Source of the DNA: Corythucha ciliata
Lineage: Eukaryota > Arthropoda > Insecta > Hemiptera > Tingidae
Direction: 5' to 3'
Length of the DNA: 64,000 nt
Assembly: GCA_038030265.1 (NCBI GenBank)
Contig: CM075943.1
Span: forward strand, 6,262,001-6,326,000
Every line of letters begins with the position of its first letter. Within the stretch, counting starts at the first letter, position 1. Of this stretch, positions 18,524 through 29,150 are shown piece by piece. A program made the translations under genes and the position numbers. The notes beneath the pieces are model-generated. The model had not been told where the DNA came from and ran no database searches. It saw only the letters and a program-made list of their open reading frames with translations.

Positions 18524-20180
18524 GTAATGAGCAAAGCAAGACCAAGACTCGAAGAGTCTTGCTGGTCTTGCTTTGTAGATTTAATTTTTTTCGTATTTAC
18601 TTCGAGTGGTCTGTCTTTCGTTTTTTGTTTTTGTTGTTCTTTTTGAAGAAAACAATTGCATTGCATATCGAAAAAACAACTCAAAAACAACCTAGTTCGG
18701 GACTTATGAAATGAAAAATTTCTTTTTTTCAGTTTTATTCATTTATCCCCAGCTCCGATATTTTTGGATGTTCTTCGTATTTTTCCTTCATATCTCGCCG
18801 TATACTGAAAAAAATGTAACCTGCCCCACCCTTCTGCAACCATGTGTGGTTTGAGAAGGCCAAAATAACGAAATTTGGGTTTCAAATGAGCTGAATTACT
18901 TTTTTGAACGAACCAAATCTGTCCATCTGGTAAGGAACAGCTGATTTTAATAAAGAGTAAATCCCCGAAATTGGTTTTAAGGTGCCAAACCCAAGAAATT
19001 GGGTTTTAACGCGCGATTGTGAATTTGGCTTTTGAAATAGCAAAACTTCCAAAAACTGGAGTTTTTAGGAGCCAAATTCGCAAAATTTGACTATGAAAGA
19101 GCGGACATCCACGAAACTGACGTTTATGAGAGCCGATGGCCGAAATGACGAAATTCGGTATTTGAACCAGCCAAATCCGTGAATTTCTTTTTTGAAAGAG
19201 CAACATTTGGTTTTCGAAACAGCGAAATCTGTATAACTGATTCCAGAAAGAACAAAGGCCACAAAAATTGTGTTTTTTTTTTGTTTTTTTTTTTTTAAAT
19301 AATGAAAATGCGCGAAATTAGAATGGCTGGAAATTTAAATGGCTAAAATCCGTGAAGTTTGGTATCAAAGAGGCAAAATCGGTGACATTTGGTTGTGGGA
19401 GAGCGAAAATATGGTTGAGCGCCAAAATCATGAAATTTGTTTTTTTCGTTTTTTGACTAATTAGTTTTTATAAATGGCCGAACCCGTGGAACAGATTTCA
19501 GAAAGAGCTAAACTCACGTTTGTTTTTATATGGGAAACATCTGTGAGTTTTTGAAGGAGCCAAATTCACGACATTACGTTTTGAAAGAGTTTAAATATAC
19601 AAAAATTGGGGCATTTATATTTGGGTTTGAATTGAGCCAAATCCAGGACTTGGGGTTTGAAAAGAGCGAAATAAGTTTTCTGAAGAGCCAAATCTGTAAA
19701 AAACTGATTTCAATAAGAGCTAAAACTACGTAATTTGGTATTTAATAACGGGTAAATTCACGAAATTGCGGGGTCCAAAATGGCAAGAATCTGTGAAATT
19801 GGATTTTGAAGGTGCCAATTCTGAGACTTTTGTTATGGCAGACTGAAAATTTCCGGTGAAATTGGGGTTAGAAAAATCCAAAATAACAAAATGTCGTTCT
19901 TTTTGGAACCAACCGAAAACCTTCTCCCTTCCTTCATTCCTTCTTTTTCTTCCTAGAACAAATAAAGAGCTAAAGCCACGAAAATGTGTTTTTGATGATG
20001 CAAAAATCGCCAAAACTAGGTTTTAAAGGAGCCAAATCAGCAAAATGTGTTCTTGGAAGAGCAAAACCCACAAAATTCGGGTTTTAAAAGCAGAACTTCT
20101 TTTTGCAAGACTCTTGCAACACACTCTTGGTCTTGCTGCAAGAGTCTCGCGAGAAGACCAAGACCATTTTTGCTCATCAC
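18524..20180. mobile_element. TA-flanked DNA element with minisatellite interior
   Basis: The left end gtaatgagcaaagcaagacc and the right end (reverse complement gtgatgagcaaaaatggtct) are imperfect inverted repeats. TA at 18522-18523 and 20181-20182 fits a Tc1/mariner-type target duplication. Partly inverted matches continue outside (18429-18462 with 20228-20262), so a larger fold-back unit is also possible. No transposase frame is present. Confidence 0.55.
18940..20090. repeat. ~32-bp degenerate minisatellite
   Basis: About thirty loose units of the form gccaaatccgtgaaattgggttttgaaagagc, with an internal A/T-rich run near 19270. It lies entirely inside the TA-flanked element. Units are too diverged to give an exact period by eye. 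Confidence 0.75.
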
Positions 20181-20380
20181 TATAGAAAATTCTCGCTTTT
20201 TCGACGACTTATGTAGGAAAGCAAGATCATACGCGAGTGCGGAATTTCCTGGAGACGAGCGTTTTTCAATCTCATTGATCGTCTCATTGTATTGATGCGA
20301 GGTGAGATAGTGCAGTTTGGATGACTCAAGTTTCTTGGTGAAAAAGGCTAATCTCTCCACGTTTGAAGTGTCTTTATTAA

Positions 20381-20429
20381 TTCGTGACCATCGTTTCGGT
20401 CCACTAGAGCTAGACCATCTTCAGACAAA
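20381..20429 (-). ncRNA. Hammerhead ribozyme-like motif (left arm)
   Basis: Read on the minus strand: CTGAAGA (CUGANGA core), stem II ggtc...gacc with an 11-base loop, GAAA, a minimal stem III (C...G around GATG), then the cleavage triplet GTC. Stem I is tttgt before CTGAAGA paired with acgaa after GTC (five pairs, one G-U). All core positions of the hammerhead consensus are met. The tiny stem III is typical of hammerheads in Penelope-like elements and retrozymes. Confidence 0.7.
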
Positions 20430-20577
20430 GTTTAGGGCGTAAGAACCACCCTCTTCACACGACTTTCAGTAAAACGAGCAGTGATCACAGGCTAATCCGA
20501 CAGGCTCATGTGTAGCCTGTGATCACGGCTCGTTTTAGTAAAAGTCATGTGGCGAGAGTGGTTTTTACGCCCTAAAC

Positions 20578-20620
20578 CTTATCTGAAGATGGTATAGTCG
20601 ACCGAAACCACGGTCACAAA
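20578..20620 (+). ncRNA. Hammerhead ribozyme-like motif (right arm)
   Basis: On the plus strand: CTGAAGA (20583-20589), stem II ggt...acc, GAAA, stem III cc-ac-gg, GTC, then acaaa. Stem I is weak: cttat against acaaa has two mismatches, so this copy is probably less active or decayed. Orientation is opposite to the left-arm copy. Confidence 0.6.
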
Positions 20621-20689
20621 TTAAGAAATAAAGACTCTTTAAACATGGAGAGATTACCTCTTTTCACCAAAAAGCTCAAGTCTACGTCT

Positions 20690-21050
20690 GGTCAATCTCA
20701 TCTGGAGGGCGGGGGCAATTTCCCCTTAGCAAGGAAGCCTATAGGTAGCTTATTGCGCTACCCTTGGAGCCGTGAGTCTAGTCCAACCCCCCCCCCCCGT
20801 AGCGCTAAAACGCTAAAAGGTTGTCGACTTGTGGGAGAAATGTCCACCAGAGTGTGTGAACCGAAAAAGCTCAACAGCCACACAGCGAGCGTTTGTTCAA
20901 GGCAAAGGCGTGCTTTTGTGAAAAATTCTTCTCCCTCACATATTTGGTGTTTTTTCCTCGCTCTCGAAGTACATGTGATTGGTGGAATGCGCGCTTTTTA
21001 GCCATTGCATTGGAGTGCAGATTTATGCTCTATTTATGCAAGCGTAAAAA
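20690..21050. other. No gene seen
   Basis: Short non-coding stretch with a poly-C run at 20790 and a tagcgctaaaacgctaaa repeat; it ends at the GC-rich cgggccgggc terminal block of the hAT-like element (21054-21168). Confidence 0.5.
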
Positions 21051-21350
21051 ACTCGGGCTTCGGGCCGGGCCGAAGTTTCCAGACTCGGGCCGGGCTTCGG
21101 GCCGGGCCGCAAACGTCTGGCCTCGGGCCGGGCCGATTTTGAGTCGAAGCCCGGCCCGGCCCGATTCCATCAATATCCGTGTTCTCACCGCGCCGGGTCC
21201 GACACACTCGGCCGTGTGTCGGTGAAATGAAAACAACTGAATTAACATGTTATAGCCTACACATGTCCGAGCTCATTCTCCGAGTCGTTTCCGCGCCGTG
21301 TCCGTACCGTGCCAGTCACGCCTTTTCTTCATTTTACGCCCTTTGGTCTA

Positions 21351-21394
21351 TATTGGTCTCGTCGTGATGGTGGCAAACATGGGTCATGTCATGT
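21351..21394 (-). repeat. 44-bp terminal inverted repeat, right
   Basis: Exact reverse complement of 14988-15031; see the element at 14988-21394. Confidence 0.85.
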
Positions 21395-21692
21395 TTTTTT
21401 CACGTTTCAGAACCTCTAGAACACGAATTCAGTGGTCTCCAGGATTCATATATATATATATATAATAATATTATGGCCGTTTTCTTGTTAGCACGATAAC
21501 TCTCGAAGAAAATTAATTTAGGGGAACGCGCTTTGGCACAAAAATCAGAAGTCATAAGACCCCGGTCGGTATTGCATTTGGGCCAAATCGGTCGAGGTGG
21601 AGGGGGGGAAAATAGGGGTTGAAATGGTCAAAAAATCACTATAAATCACCAGTTGATTCTAGAAGCATCATATTCGGTACATATACTCCATG
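21395..21692. repeat. Flank with (TA)n and first direct repeat
   Basis: Contains a short (TA)n run near 21448-21470. 21484-21577 (cttgttagcacgataactctcgaagaa...gcgctttggcac...ggtattgcat) recurs in direct orientation at 24398-24490 with few changes. The two copies bracket the element at 21696-24309. Confidence 0.7.
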
Positions 21693-21695
21693 TTA

Positions 21696-24309
21696 AGCTG
21701 GGCACACACGTGCGCTACTTGCCAAGTACCGAATGTTCGGCAAGTAGCAAGCCTACTTTGCTTGCTACTTGGCTATTCACAAGTACCTTGGCACACACAT
21801 GCGTGACTTGCCAAGTACGATAGTCTCCTAGGAAACGATGAAAATTCGTGCAAGCAGCTCGTTGAAATGAATGACAAAAGACTGTTGTCACTGCAGCAGC
21901 TGAGGCTCACTGCCGGAGTTGGAGGTCAAGTTCAGTTTAGGACCAATTATCCAACACGGAATTAGTACTTATTCAAATTTCAGATTCAGTATTGTTGTTG
22001 TTGTTGTATAATAAAACGGAATTGTTAAAAAAATTGAATTTTTGAAATCGGAGACCAAAAATTGTTTTACCTCGAGAAACTCGAATTCGGGAGGCAGCAG
22101 TAGTGAAACTGCCTACACGAAATGGGCAAAAAGTTTATTGTTTCGTGAATTGAAAAAATTCATTTACTAAAATGTAAAATATTGCACGGCAATGCGTGTT
22201 TACTTTTTCTATTTACGAGCCCATTTTAAAGTAATTTAATTTGGCTTTGATTATCGAGTTTGAAATTCGCTTTAATTTCGAATCGAGTTGGAGTCGAGGA
22301 AGCGGGTAGTTTTGGGAGGAAAAAACTCCGGGACTAAGTTTGATGACTGATTTTAATGTTTTCAGGTGTGCTGAATCCGAATTTCAAATTTTCCCAACGA
22401 TACAACTCCGGCAACATGCCGAAATTTGGTTGCCTTTTAAAATTCTGTGTTATTTTTTCGCCCCACCATCGCGAGTAATATTTTTTAAAAATATGGTTCC
22501 CTCACATTCCTCACGTTTTGAGATATCCTGAATTTGAATTTCAACCCCCCGACCCCCTAAAAGAGACGCTACCTACAGTCTAAAAATAGGAAAATCTACA
22601 AAAACCCCAGATTTCTGTTATTTCTTATATGTGACATGCGATCAAAGCCGAGATTGAAATAGTTCACATTAGTTTCCCACGTTTCAGGTAATCTGAATCC
22701 GAAAATCAAATTTCCGGGCCCCTACGCTACACTCGTATCAAAAATATTCTACTTTTCACTTGTTTGCTATTTTGGTCAAGTTTCCGTTTTGTAAGGTGTG
22801 CTGAATTCGAATGTCGTTTTCAAGACCGTATCACAATGACATAATTATTTCAACGAATATCACAAATCTCCTCGGAAAATTCTAACTTGTTCATTATAGG
22901 TCGTGATTCCACCTGTTTTCCGGCTGTTTCTTCCCGTGTTGCCGGTGTGCTGAATCCGAATTCGTTATCAAAACTCTTAGCAAACCCTGTCTGACCGGAA
23001 TTTGTGTTACTTCTCACCACAAGTGCATCTTTGATGCCGTCTGCCACCGGTTACTTCACGTCCAAAGGAGGCAGACAATTTTTCCCCTTTATTAGAAAAG
23101 TATTCTTGATTTTTTGCGCTGGGTAGGAAAATTGCACTTTTTACGTCGCTGCCTCTTGGACTAGTTGTAAAACATTGCCCGGAACACCGAAAATCATGAT
23201 TTTTTAAAGGTAAATGTTCCCCGGAAGCAAACGTTTAAAGTGAGGATTTCAGATAAAACACCAATCAGGGATGCCAAGAAAATTGAATCGAAAACAAAGA
23301 TAGTCTAGGCTCCTAGTAGATTTATCATACAGTCTTACTACAAACGTCGGCTTCCAGTGATGAACGCGAATGGCGTTTGAGTTGGAACCACCGGTGAATC
23401 ATGAAAATTGCACCGAGCCTCCATTTCGACCGTTCAGACCATCAGCTACCCAAGATACCTACGAATGGTCCTGGTCTCATCAGCTGCATGTTGCCGGACT
23501 TCTAGCGGGCCGGGTCTTTGGGCCTTAGGACCAAATAGCTGATCTTTCTGCCTGAGGTTCTGATTTCGAAACGGAGACTGGACCGTAACCTCAGTGCAAT
23601 TTTCATAGTTTGCTTTCAGGGTAGCATTCCCCTCTGAACATCACGATTTTCGGTAATACGGACTATGTTTTAGGGCGTTACTGGCAACTAATTTAAAACA
23701 TTGACGGGTCATTAGAAAGCTTAATTTGATCCGCAAGTTTTTTTGATATTAACTTGCAGATCCGAAACGCAAATCTAGTGGGAGGGGGAAATTTTAAAAA
23801 AACCGATCGAAATAATAGGTACCAAAGTGAAAGACGTTTTGCAAACCTCATGCACTCGTTCCCACAATCGTCTACAAAGTCACCCAAACCCACTGGTTGT
23901 ACGAATTTAATTTTGCACTTGCTCGAGTAGCCATTATCGCAAATTAAAGCGGAAACGCCATACCGATCTCCTGAGCCCAACACAATCCTTTTGATTTGGT
24001 CCATTAGTCTATTTCTATATTGCACATGGATAAAGACAATTACGAAATTACCATATTTTTAACCGTCGATAATCTCACACAACCATAAATCACCACAGGA
24101 AACTCGAGATGTGTAGAAGGGATACGGAAAAATCAACGGAAAGAAAACTATTACTTGGCTCGGTACTTGCACGACATCGAAAAAAAATGGAGCATCCCCG
24201 AATACGAATATTCGTTACTTGGCGAGTAGCGAGTATCCATACACACTACTAGGAGCTCGGCGAGTAGCGGCTAGGAACTTGGCAAGTAGCGCATGTGTGG
24301 TGCCCAGCT
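21696..24309. mobile_element. Non-autonomous TTA-flanked DNA element
   Basis: The left end agctgggcacacacgtgcgctacttgcc and the right end (reverse complement agctgggcaccacacatgcgctacttgcc) are long inverted repeats with subterminal ccaagtagc palindromes. TTA at 21693-21695 and 24310-24312 is a 3-bp duplication as made by PIF/Harbinger elements. The interior (22340-22960) repeats a gtgctgaatccgaattt motif about every 140 bp. I recognise no transposase; the open frame at 23693-24025 on the minus strand has no known motif. Confidence 0.75.
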
Positions 24310-24397
24310 TTAGACTAGCCTTTGATTCCCATTTTATTTTTTTTAAAAAGTCGAAGGGGAGGGGGTGTTGCCCCCGGAGTGGAAGTAAGCGTGTGGT

Positions 24398-24490
24398 CTT
24401 GTTAGCACGATAACTCTCGAAGAAATTAATTTAGTGGAACGCGCTTTGGCACAAAAATCAGTAGTCATACGACCTCGTTTGGTATTGCAT
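24398..24490. repeat. Second direct repeat
   Basis: About 93 bp matching 21484-21577 in the same orientation, diverging after ggtattgcat. Confidence 0.75.
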
Positions 24491-24959
24491 CGTTCATCAT
24501 CGTTGCCCATAATTTGAAGTCAGATATCTGCTCAACAGGTGCTTTCCGAGATGACATTTTTTGAGAAAAGTTGGCGCACGGTACCATCGTTAAAGTGACA
24601 TGTTCACCCCAACCCTTTACCCACAATTTTTCCAGAGTTTTTCTATTCATACTATAAAAAACGCTACATGCATCCTCATGTAGTCATTACATTAATGACC
24701 AGAGTAGCTCCAAATAATTGTAACTCTCATGTTTTATTATTCTTTTTCTTTGTGATAGACGGATCATTTCTCTAGATAATCATATCTAGAAAAATTTGAA
24801 AGTTCTGAGAAAATGATTTTTTCGAATTTCCACTTTTCGGTGATCCGGTAGGGTTTTCCGAATGTAAACCCCTAGAAAAACACAATACATTCATTACAAA
24901 TTCTAAAATTAAGTTTTCCATAGAAGTTTTCGTACATAAAAGGGATTAAGTAATTTTTA
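24491..24959. other. No gene seen
   Basis: AT-rich sequence without recognisable coding potential or repeat. Confidence 0.5.
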
Positions 24960-25195
24960 ATTTGAAGAAAAAATTCGAATTGCATCCCTTGTTAGCGGAT
25001 ACAAAGTTGTGCGCGTCTTTCCAACGACCGGTGGACCTTATCGAGCAATTCATCACGGATACTGTTGCACGCGTTGATTATTTTTTGTCTTAATGTCTCG
25101 ATGTCTGGAATAGTATCTGCGTAGACTATAGTTTTGATGTGTCCGCATGCGTAGAAGTCTAAAGGGTTCTGAAGACGCGCCAGGGAGGTTTCGTT
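24960..25195 (-). pseudogene. Tc/mariner-like transposase C-terminal fragment
   Basis: Minus-strand reading gives NPLDFYACGHIKTIVYADT, then IPDIETLRQKI and DELLDKVHRSLERRAQLC. This is the end of the DDE domain of Tc/mariner-related transposases of arthropods, where NPLDFYLWGHLK is usual; here Leu-Trp has become Ala-Cys. An in-frame TAA follows ERRAQLCIR, where related proteins go on for a few residues. Only about 75 codons remain. Confidence 0.65.
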
Positions 25196-25214
25196 GGAGG
25201 GGAGGTTTTTGGGG

Positions 25215-25324
25215 TGTGTGATTATGATGGTGGAGTTGAATAATTGACTAAGTGTGATTATAAATAAAGTATTGAGTTTGTCTTACGTAGTCAACGTTAA
25301 TTGGAACCTTGTCATGCTCCAACA
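25215..25324 (+). repeat. Candidate short 5' LTR and primer binding site
   Basis: TGTGTGATTATG...GCTCCAACA, about 110 bp, with an aataaag signal inside. It is followed after attcag by tggcgacgaggat (25331-25343), which has the form and place of a primer-binding site. No second copy is visible to confirm the ends. It ends in CCAACA like the short LTR at 63274-63387. Confidence 0.5.
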
Positions 25325-25395
25325 ATTCAGTGGCGACGAGGATTAAACATTTCTTTTTCAAAGTGCTCCGGGCCTAGTATTCTCATAAAAATAAT

Positions 25396-27024
25396 ATGTG
25401 TTCTTCCGAGAAGCTTGTGAAGTTTACCTGCGAAACGATTCCTGCATACTTTAAGCGTGCCACTATCGCTTTCGAAATTCGAAAACTGACCAATAATCGT
25501 CGAAAATGCTACGAGTTTCTCGTTGGTCTTGCGAACGATGAGTACGCTCGCTTCCACCAAGCGATGCTTCCGAAAGAAATTGACGACGTGACTTGGGAGG
25601 ACATCGAAGCAGTCGTCAAGAAGTTGGATTCGAGTGATGTTATCCGCAGCCGCCTGAAGTTGACAACTCTACAATATTCTCCGGGACAAGATATCCAGGA
25701 ATACGCTGATCAGGTAGCTAGTATGGTTACAAAAGGTCAGTGGGGCAAATTGTCTGGGGATGAGGCCACTCGACAACTCAAGTTCTTAACTTCGTTTTCT
25801 CAACCTCATATTATTGAAGCGCTGCTCAAGCTCCCAATCAATACTTCGACATTCGGCTTTCACGACATGGTGAAAGCTGCTGTCGAAGCGCAGGCAATTA
25901 AAGAAAATTCTTCCTTGGTTCCCATGTCGCCGATCGCTCCTGTTCATGCTCAAGGCGAACACAAATTCACTTATGATCGCTCCAAGCAAGTTTTTTCACG
26001 CAGCACAAGGCCCCGTGGCTACAAGCGCTGCAAGAATTGTTTTGCTGACCACACCCCTCCCCAGTGCAAAGCGAAGACCTTAAATTGTAAGAAGTGTGGG
26101 AAAACTGGACACTTGGCTGAGGTCTGTCGAGCCAACTCTGTGACATCTCCGATAATTGCGCGGATTGAACATGAACCGGGTCTTCCTGGGAACGACACCC
26201 AAATGATCACGACAGCGGCTGCAAACGTCACGGTAAGCCGCATGCCTAACAGTTCGACCTTTTCATATGTGATCCCTGTAGTTCGACCCTATGAACCGTG
26301 CCCATTAAACAACCCACTTGTTGTTCCAATCCGCTGCCCGTACTTTACTGTGCCCTTGCAATTCATCGTTGATACGGGCGCTAGTATTTCGCTACTAGAT
26401 TCGTCGTTGCTTCCAGAAAATTTTCAGTTTTCGAAGCTAATCCCCTTTTCCGGAAACATATCCGCCGCTAATGGCTTACCCATCCACGTGCTCGGGAAGT
26501 TGTTAACAACCGTCCAATGGCAACACTCCACTGTTGTTGACGCGACCATAATTATCGTCAAGAGACTCTACCAGAGGGCAATTTTGGGACGTGATTTGTT
26601 AGATAAATTTGTTCCCGATTGGAGGATCATGCTAGGCACTTCCTGTCAACCGTCTCCACGCTCTGGCCTTCAAGTGGCAGCCTTTCCGACAAACGAAAAT
26701 AAAACGTACTTGACAACTGTACCGGAAAGCCCCCTTGAGTCATTCACGTCACACTTCCCTCGTGCCTTTGGCATAGTTGACAATGATAAGCCAATTAAAT
26801 TCTTTTCGGCTCACATCAATTTGAAAACAGATGCTATTCCGGTTTTTCAAAAAGCTCGGATGGTTCCTCTTGCGCTTCGTGCCGATGTTGAAGTAGCCCT
26901 TCAGAAACTTCAAAAAGATGGTGTGCTTTACCCTGTATCCCATTCAGAGTGGGCGAGCCCCTTGGTTATCGTAAAAAAAAGGACGGGGGCATTCGAGTTT
27001 GCGCCGATTTCAAACGCTCGGTAA
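25396..27024 (+). pseudogene. Gypsy gag-protease and start of RT (decayed element)
   Basis: A 542-codon frame. The Gag core is residues 1-200; two cysteine knuckles follow, CKNCFADHTPPQC and CKKCGKTGHLAEVC (the second a full CX2CX4HX4C). Then comes an aspartic protease with FIVDTGASISLLD and the beginning of reverse transcriptase (VEVALQKLQKDGVLYPVSHSEW). The RT frame is lost at the A8 run 26973-26980, where the other frame continues KKKDGGIRVC. Gag and protease look intact, so the break is at or after the RT start. Confidence 0.85.
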
Positions 27025-27790
27025 ATCCTAATATTCGAACCGACATTTATCCACCACCCCTGCCGGAGGACTTATTTAATGATTTCACTGATTGTAAAAT
27101 TTTCTGCAAGATCGACCAAGATGCAAGATCGAATATACGTCAGCATATTTGCAGCTGGAGGTACACCCCTCTAGTCAACATCTTCTCACGGTGAACACCC
27201 ATGTCGGGCTTTTTCGATTTTCCCGTCTAGCCTTCTGTTTAAGCTCAGCTCCAGCTATTTTTCAAGCGATCATGGACCGTGTTTTGTCAGGTATCCCTTT
27301 TTGCCGCGCGTACCTTGATGATATCCTCGTGGGTGGGAAGTCGTACTCGGAATGTTCAGCCAATGTTCTCGAAGTGCTCCGCCGTTTGGATCATTACAAC
27401 ATAAAAATTAACGTCTCGAAGTCATCATGGTTCACTAGCACGGTTCGATTTCTTGGCATAGTATTGTCGGAAACTGGCAAATCTCCGGACCCAGAGAAAG
27501 TTTTATCCATCATGCAAATGCCCTCTCCGCGAAATCAGTCCGAGCTCAAATCTTTTTTGGGTATGATGAACTTCTACCGTTCTTTTATCGGAAATCTATC
27601 TTCAGCCTTGGAGCCGCTCCATGAACTATTACTAAAAAACGTTCAATGGAACTGGTCTCAATCTTGCCAACTTATTTTTGAAAAATGCAAAAACTTGTTA
27701 GCTCAGGCCACATCTCTTGTCATCTACGACCCTTCAGCCGAACTCATTTTAACAACTGATTCCTCTGCATATGGTGTCGGTGCCGTTTGA
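26975..27790 (+). pseudogene. Gypsy reverse transcriptase (decayed element)
   Basis: Two frames carry the RT. The first (to about 27148) has KKKDGGIRVCADFK and CKIDQD, where the conserved block after the first catalytic Asp is disrupted by extra bases (DARSNIR). The second (27149-27790) has GLFRFSRLAF, SSAPAIFQ, the catalytic YLDD in AYLDDILVGG and the thumb FLGMMNFYRSFI. It runs into RNase H (TDSSAYGVGAV) and a TGA at 27788-27790. Confidence 0.85.
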
Positions 27791-28327
27791 AGCCAACGTA
27801 AAAATGGTGTCGTTCGACCTCTGGCTTTTGAGTCTGCGACCCTGAACTCCGCTCAACGCCGGTACTCTCAACTTCATAAAGAGGCCCTTGCCATCATTTT
27901 TGGTCTTCAGAAGTTCCACCGCTATCTGTTTGGCCGACCCTTCATTATTGAATGCGATTATCAACCTTTGAAAACTATTTTATCTCCCGATAAAGGCATT
28001 CCTGTTATAGCGGCCTCTCGGTTAATTATGTGGGCGGAAATTCTTTCTGCGTACAACTATACGTTGCAATATAAACCCGGAAATGCAGATGCGTTATCTC
28101 GCTTACCTGCCGCCGTGGATAGCAAAGTTATCCATGTCGCCTTCGTTCACGATGCGTCACCCCTCTTGAGCCATGACATCATCAAAAGTGCCACTCAAAG
28201 TGATGAACTTTTACAAAAGGTTATATCATTGCTTCCCACCTCGTGGGGTTCACAACCGGCAGACAAGGAACTATCAAGATACTTTCACAGTACGAGATCA
28301 ATTAGAATGCGAAGATGGCGTCCTTGA
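27791..28327 (+). pseudogene. Gypsy RNase H and connection (decayed element)
   Basis: After the TGA the same frame goes on with RPLAFESATLNSAQRRYSQL, HKEALAII and ECDYQPLKTI (the usual TDH here reads CDY), then the tether block KPGNADALSRLP. The frame is lost near 28300. Confidence 0.8.
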
Positions 28328-28339
28328 AATGAATGGACG

Positions 28340-28921
28340 GGTGCGGTGGTCCCACAAAAGCTCCGGACACACATACTCCAAACCCTGCATGAAGGTCATG
28401 TGGGCCTCTCCCGAATGAGGGAAGCGTCCAAATCGTTAGTTTGGTGGCCGAATCTTGACGCTGATCTGGTGCAACTGTCTTCGACGTGCGATCTGTGTAA
28501 CGTCCACGCCTCGCGGAAACCTGACGCTCCTAACAGAATACCTCGCCCTGAACCGTCCTTTCCTTGGGAAAGAATGCACATGGATTTCTTTGAACTCGAG
28601 GGCCAAACGTTTTTACTGGCCGTTGACGCATTTTCTCGTTGGATCCAAATCGAAGAGATGGCTTCAACGGTAGCATCTAAAGTTATTACGTTCCTAAAGC
28701 GTTTCATGTCAACATTTGGATTAATCCATACCATTGTGACTGACGACGGGCCTCCTTTCAATTCAGAGGAGTTCAAGTCGTATTTGGCGTCACAGAATAT
28801 CCGGCACGAATTAACAGCACCATACAACCCTCAAAGTAATGGGAGGGCAGAAGCAGCAGTTCATAGAGCCAAACAAGGACTCCGGAAAGCCGCCCGTGAT
28901 ATGCCTGGATCTGGGGTTTGA
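28340..28921 (+). pseudogene. Gypsy integrase, truncated (decayed element)
   Basis: The frame starts within the zinc region (GHVGLSRMREASK...CDLCNVHA). It continues through the core with Asp in MHMDFFELEG, Asp in VTDDGPPF and Glu in GRAEAAVHRAK, so the DDE triad is present. Homology stops at DMPGSGV near 28915 and the C-terminal domain is missing. Confidence 0.85.
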
Positions 28922-29150
28922 ATCTGATTCCGAAATGAATAGCTGCTGAACGTGTTGGCTAGGGGGAAAAACGTACCGGCAGCAGGGGGTAGAGAAAAGT
29001 GCATTCGTCATCGAAGGAAATCCCAGGCCATTGTTGTTATGAACTTCCCCTCCAACACCAATAATGGTGTTGTTAACGAAACTATTTTTTCACATTCAAT
29101 TTTAATATTCTGTGAGAAATTGAGACGTTTGACTGTTGAATATACAGAGT
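28922..29150. other. No gene seen
   Basis: Breakpoint region after the truncated integrase; no LTR or coding sequence recognised. Confidence 0.5.

Larger units (their letters stand above)
20322..20682. repeat. Imperfect palindrome with a hammerhead motif in each arm
   Basis: The left arm gactcaag...ggtgaaaaaggctaatctctccacg is the inverted counterpart of catggagagattacctcttttcacc...ctcaagtc. Arms of about 170 bp meet near 20502, where tgatcacaggcta and tagcctgtgatca form the inner stem. Both arms carry gaagatgg...gaccgaaac...ggtcac, in opposite orientations. Confidence 0.85.
17299..21175. mobile_element. Non-autonomous hAT-like element (TSD TCCGTGTT)
   Basis: The left end tagggatggcctcgggctcg and the right end (reverse complement tattgatggaatcgggccgg) are imperfect inverted repeats rich in cgggccgggcttcggg. 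They are flanked by the identical 8-mer TCCGTGTT at 17291-17298 and 21176-21183. An 8-bp duplication is the hAT signature. No transposase is found; the inside holds a TA-flanked element, minisatellite and the hammerhead palindrome. Confidence 0.8.
14988..21394. mobile_element. Large DNA transposon bounded by 44-bp perfect TIRs
   Basis: Bases 14988-15031 are the exact reverse complement of 21351-21394 (44 of 44). Just inside the left end lies a PIF/Harbinger-type transposase fragment, so a Harbinger-like element is the simplest reading. The interior also holds a hAT-like element (17299-21175) and others nested in it, explaining the 6.4-kb length. I cannot see a convincing target duplication, and the 500-base gap hides part of the gene. 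Confidence 0.65.
25215..28921 (+). mobile_element. Decayed Ty3/gypsy element (Mag-like), 3' end missing
   Basis: A short 5' LTR candidate (25215-25324), a primer-binding-site candidate, gag-pol with at least three frame breaks and one stop, and loss of everything after the integrase core. No 3' LTR is seen downstream. Gene order and the absence of a chromodomain region fit Mag-type gypsy elements; the clade call is an inference from motifs only. Confidence 0.8.
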
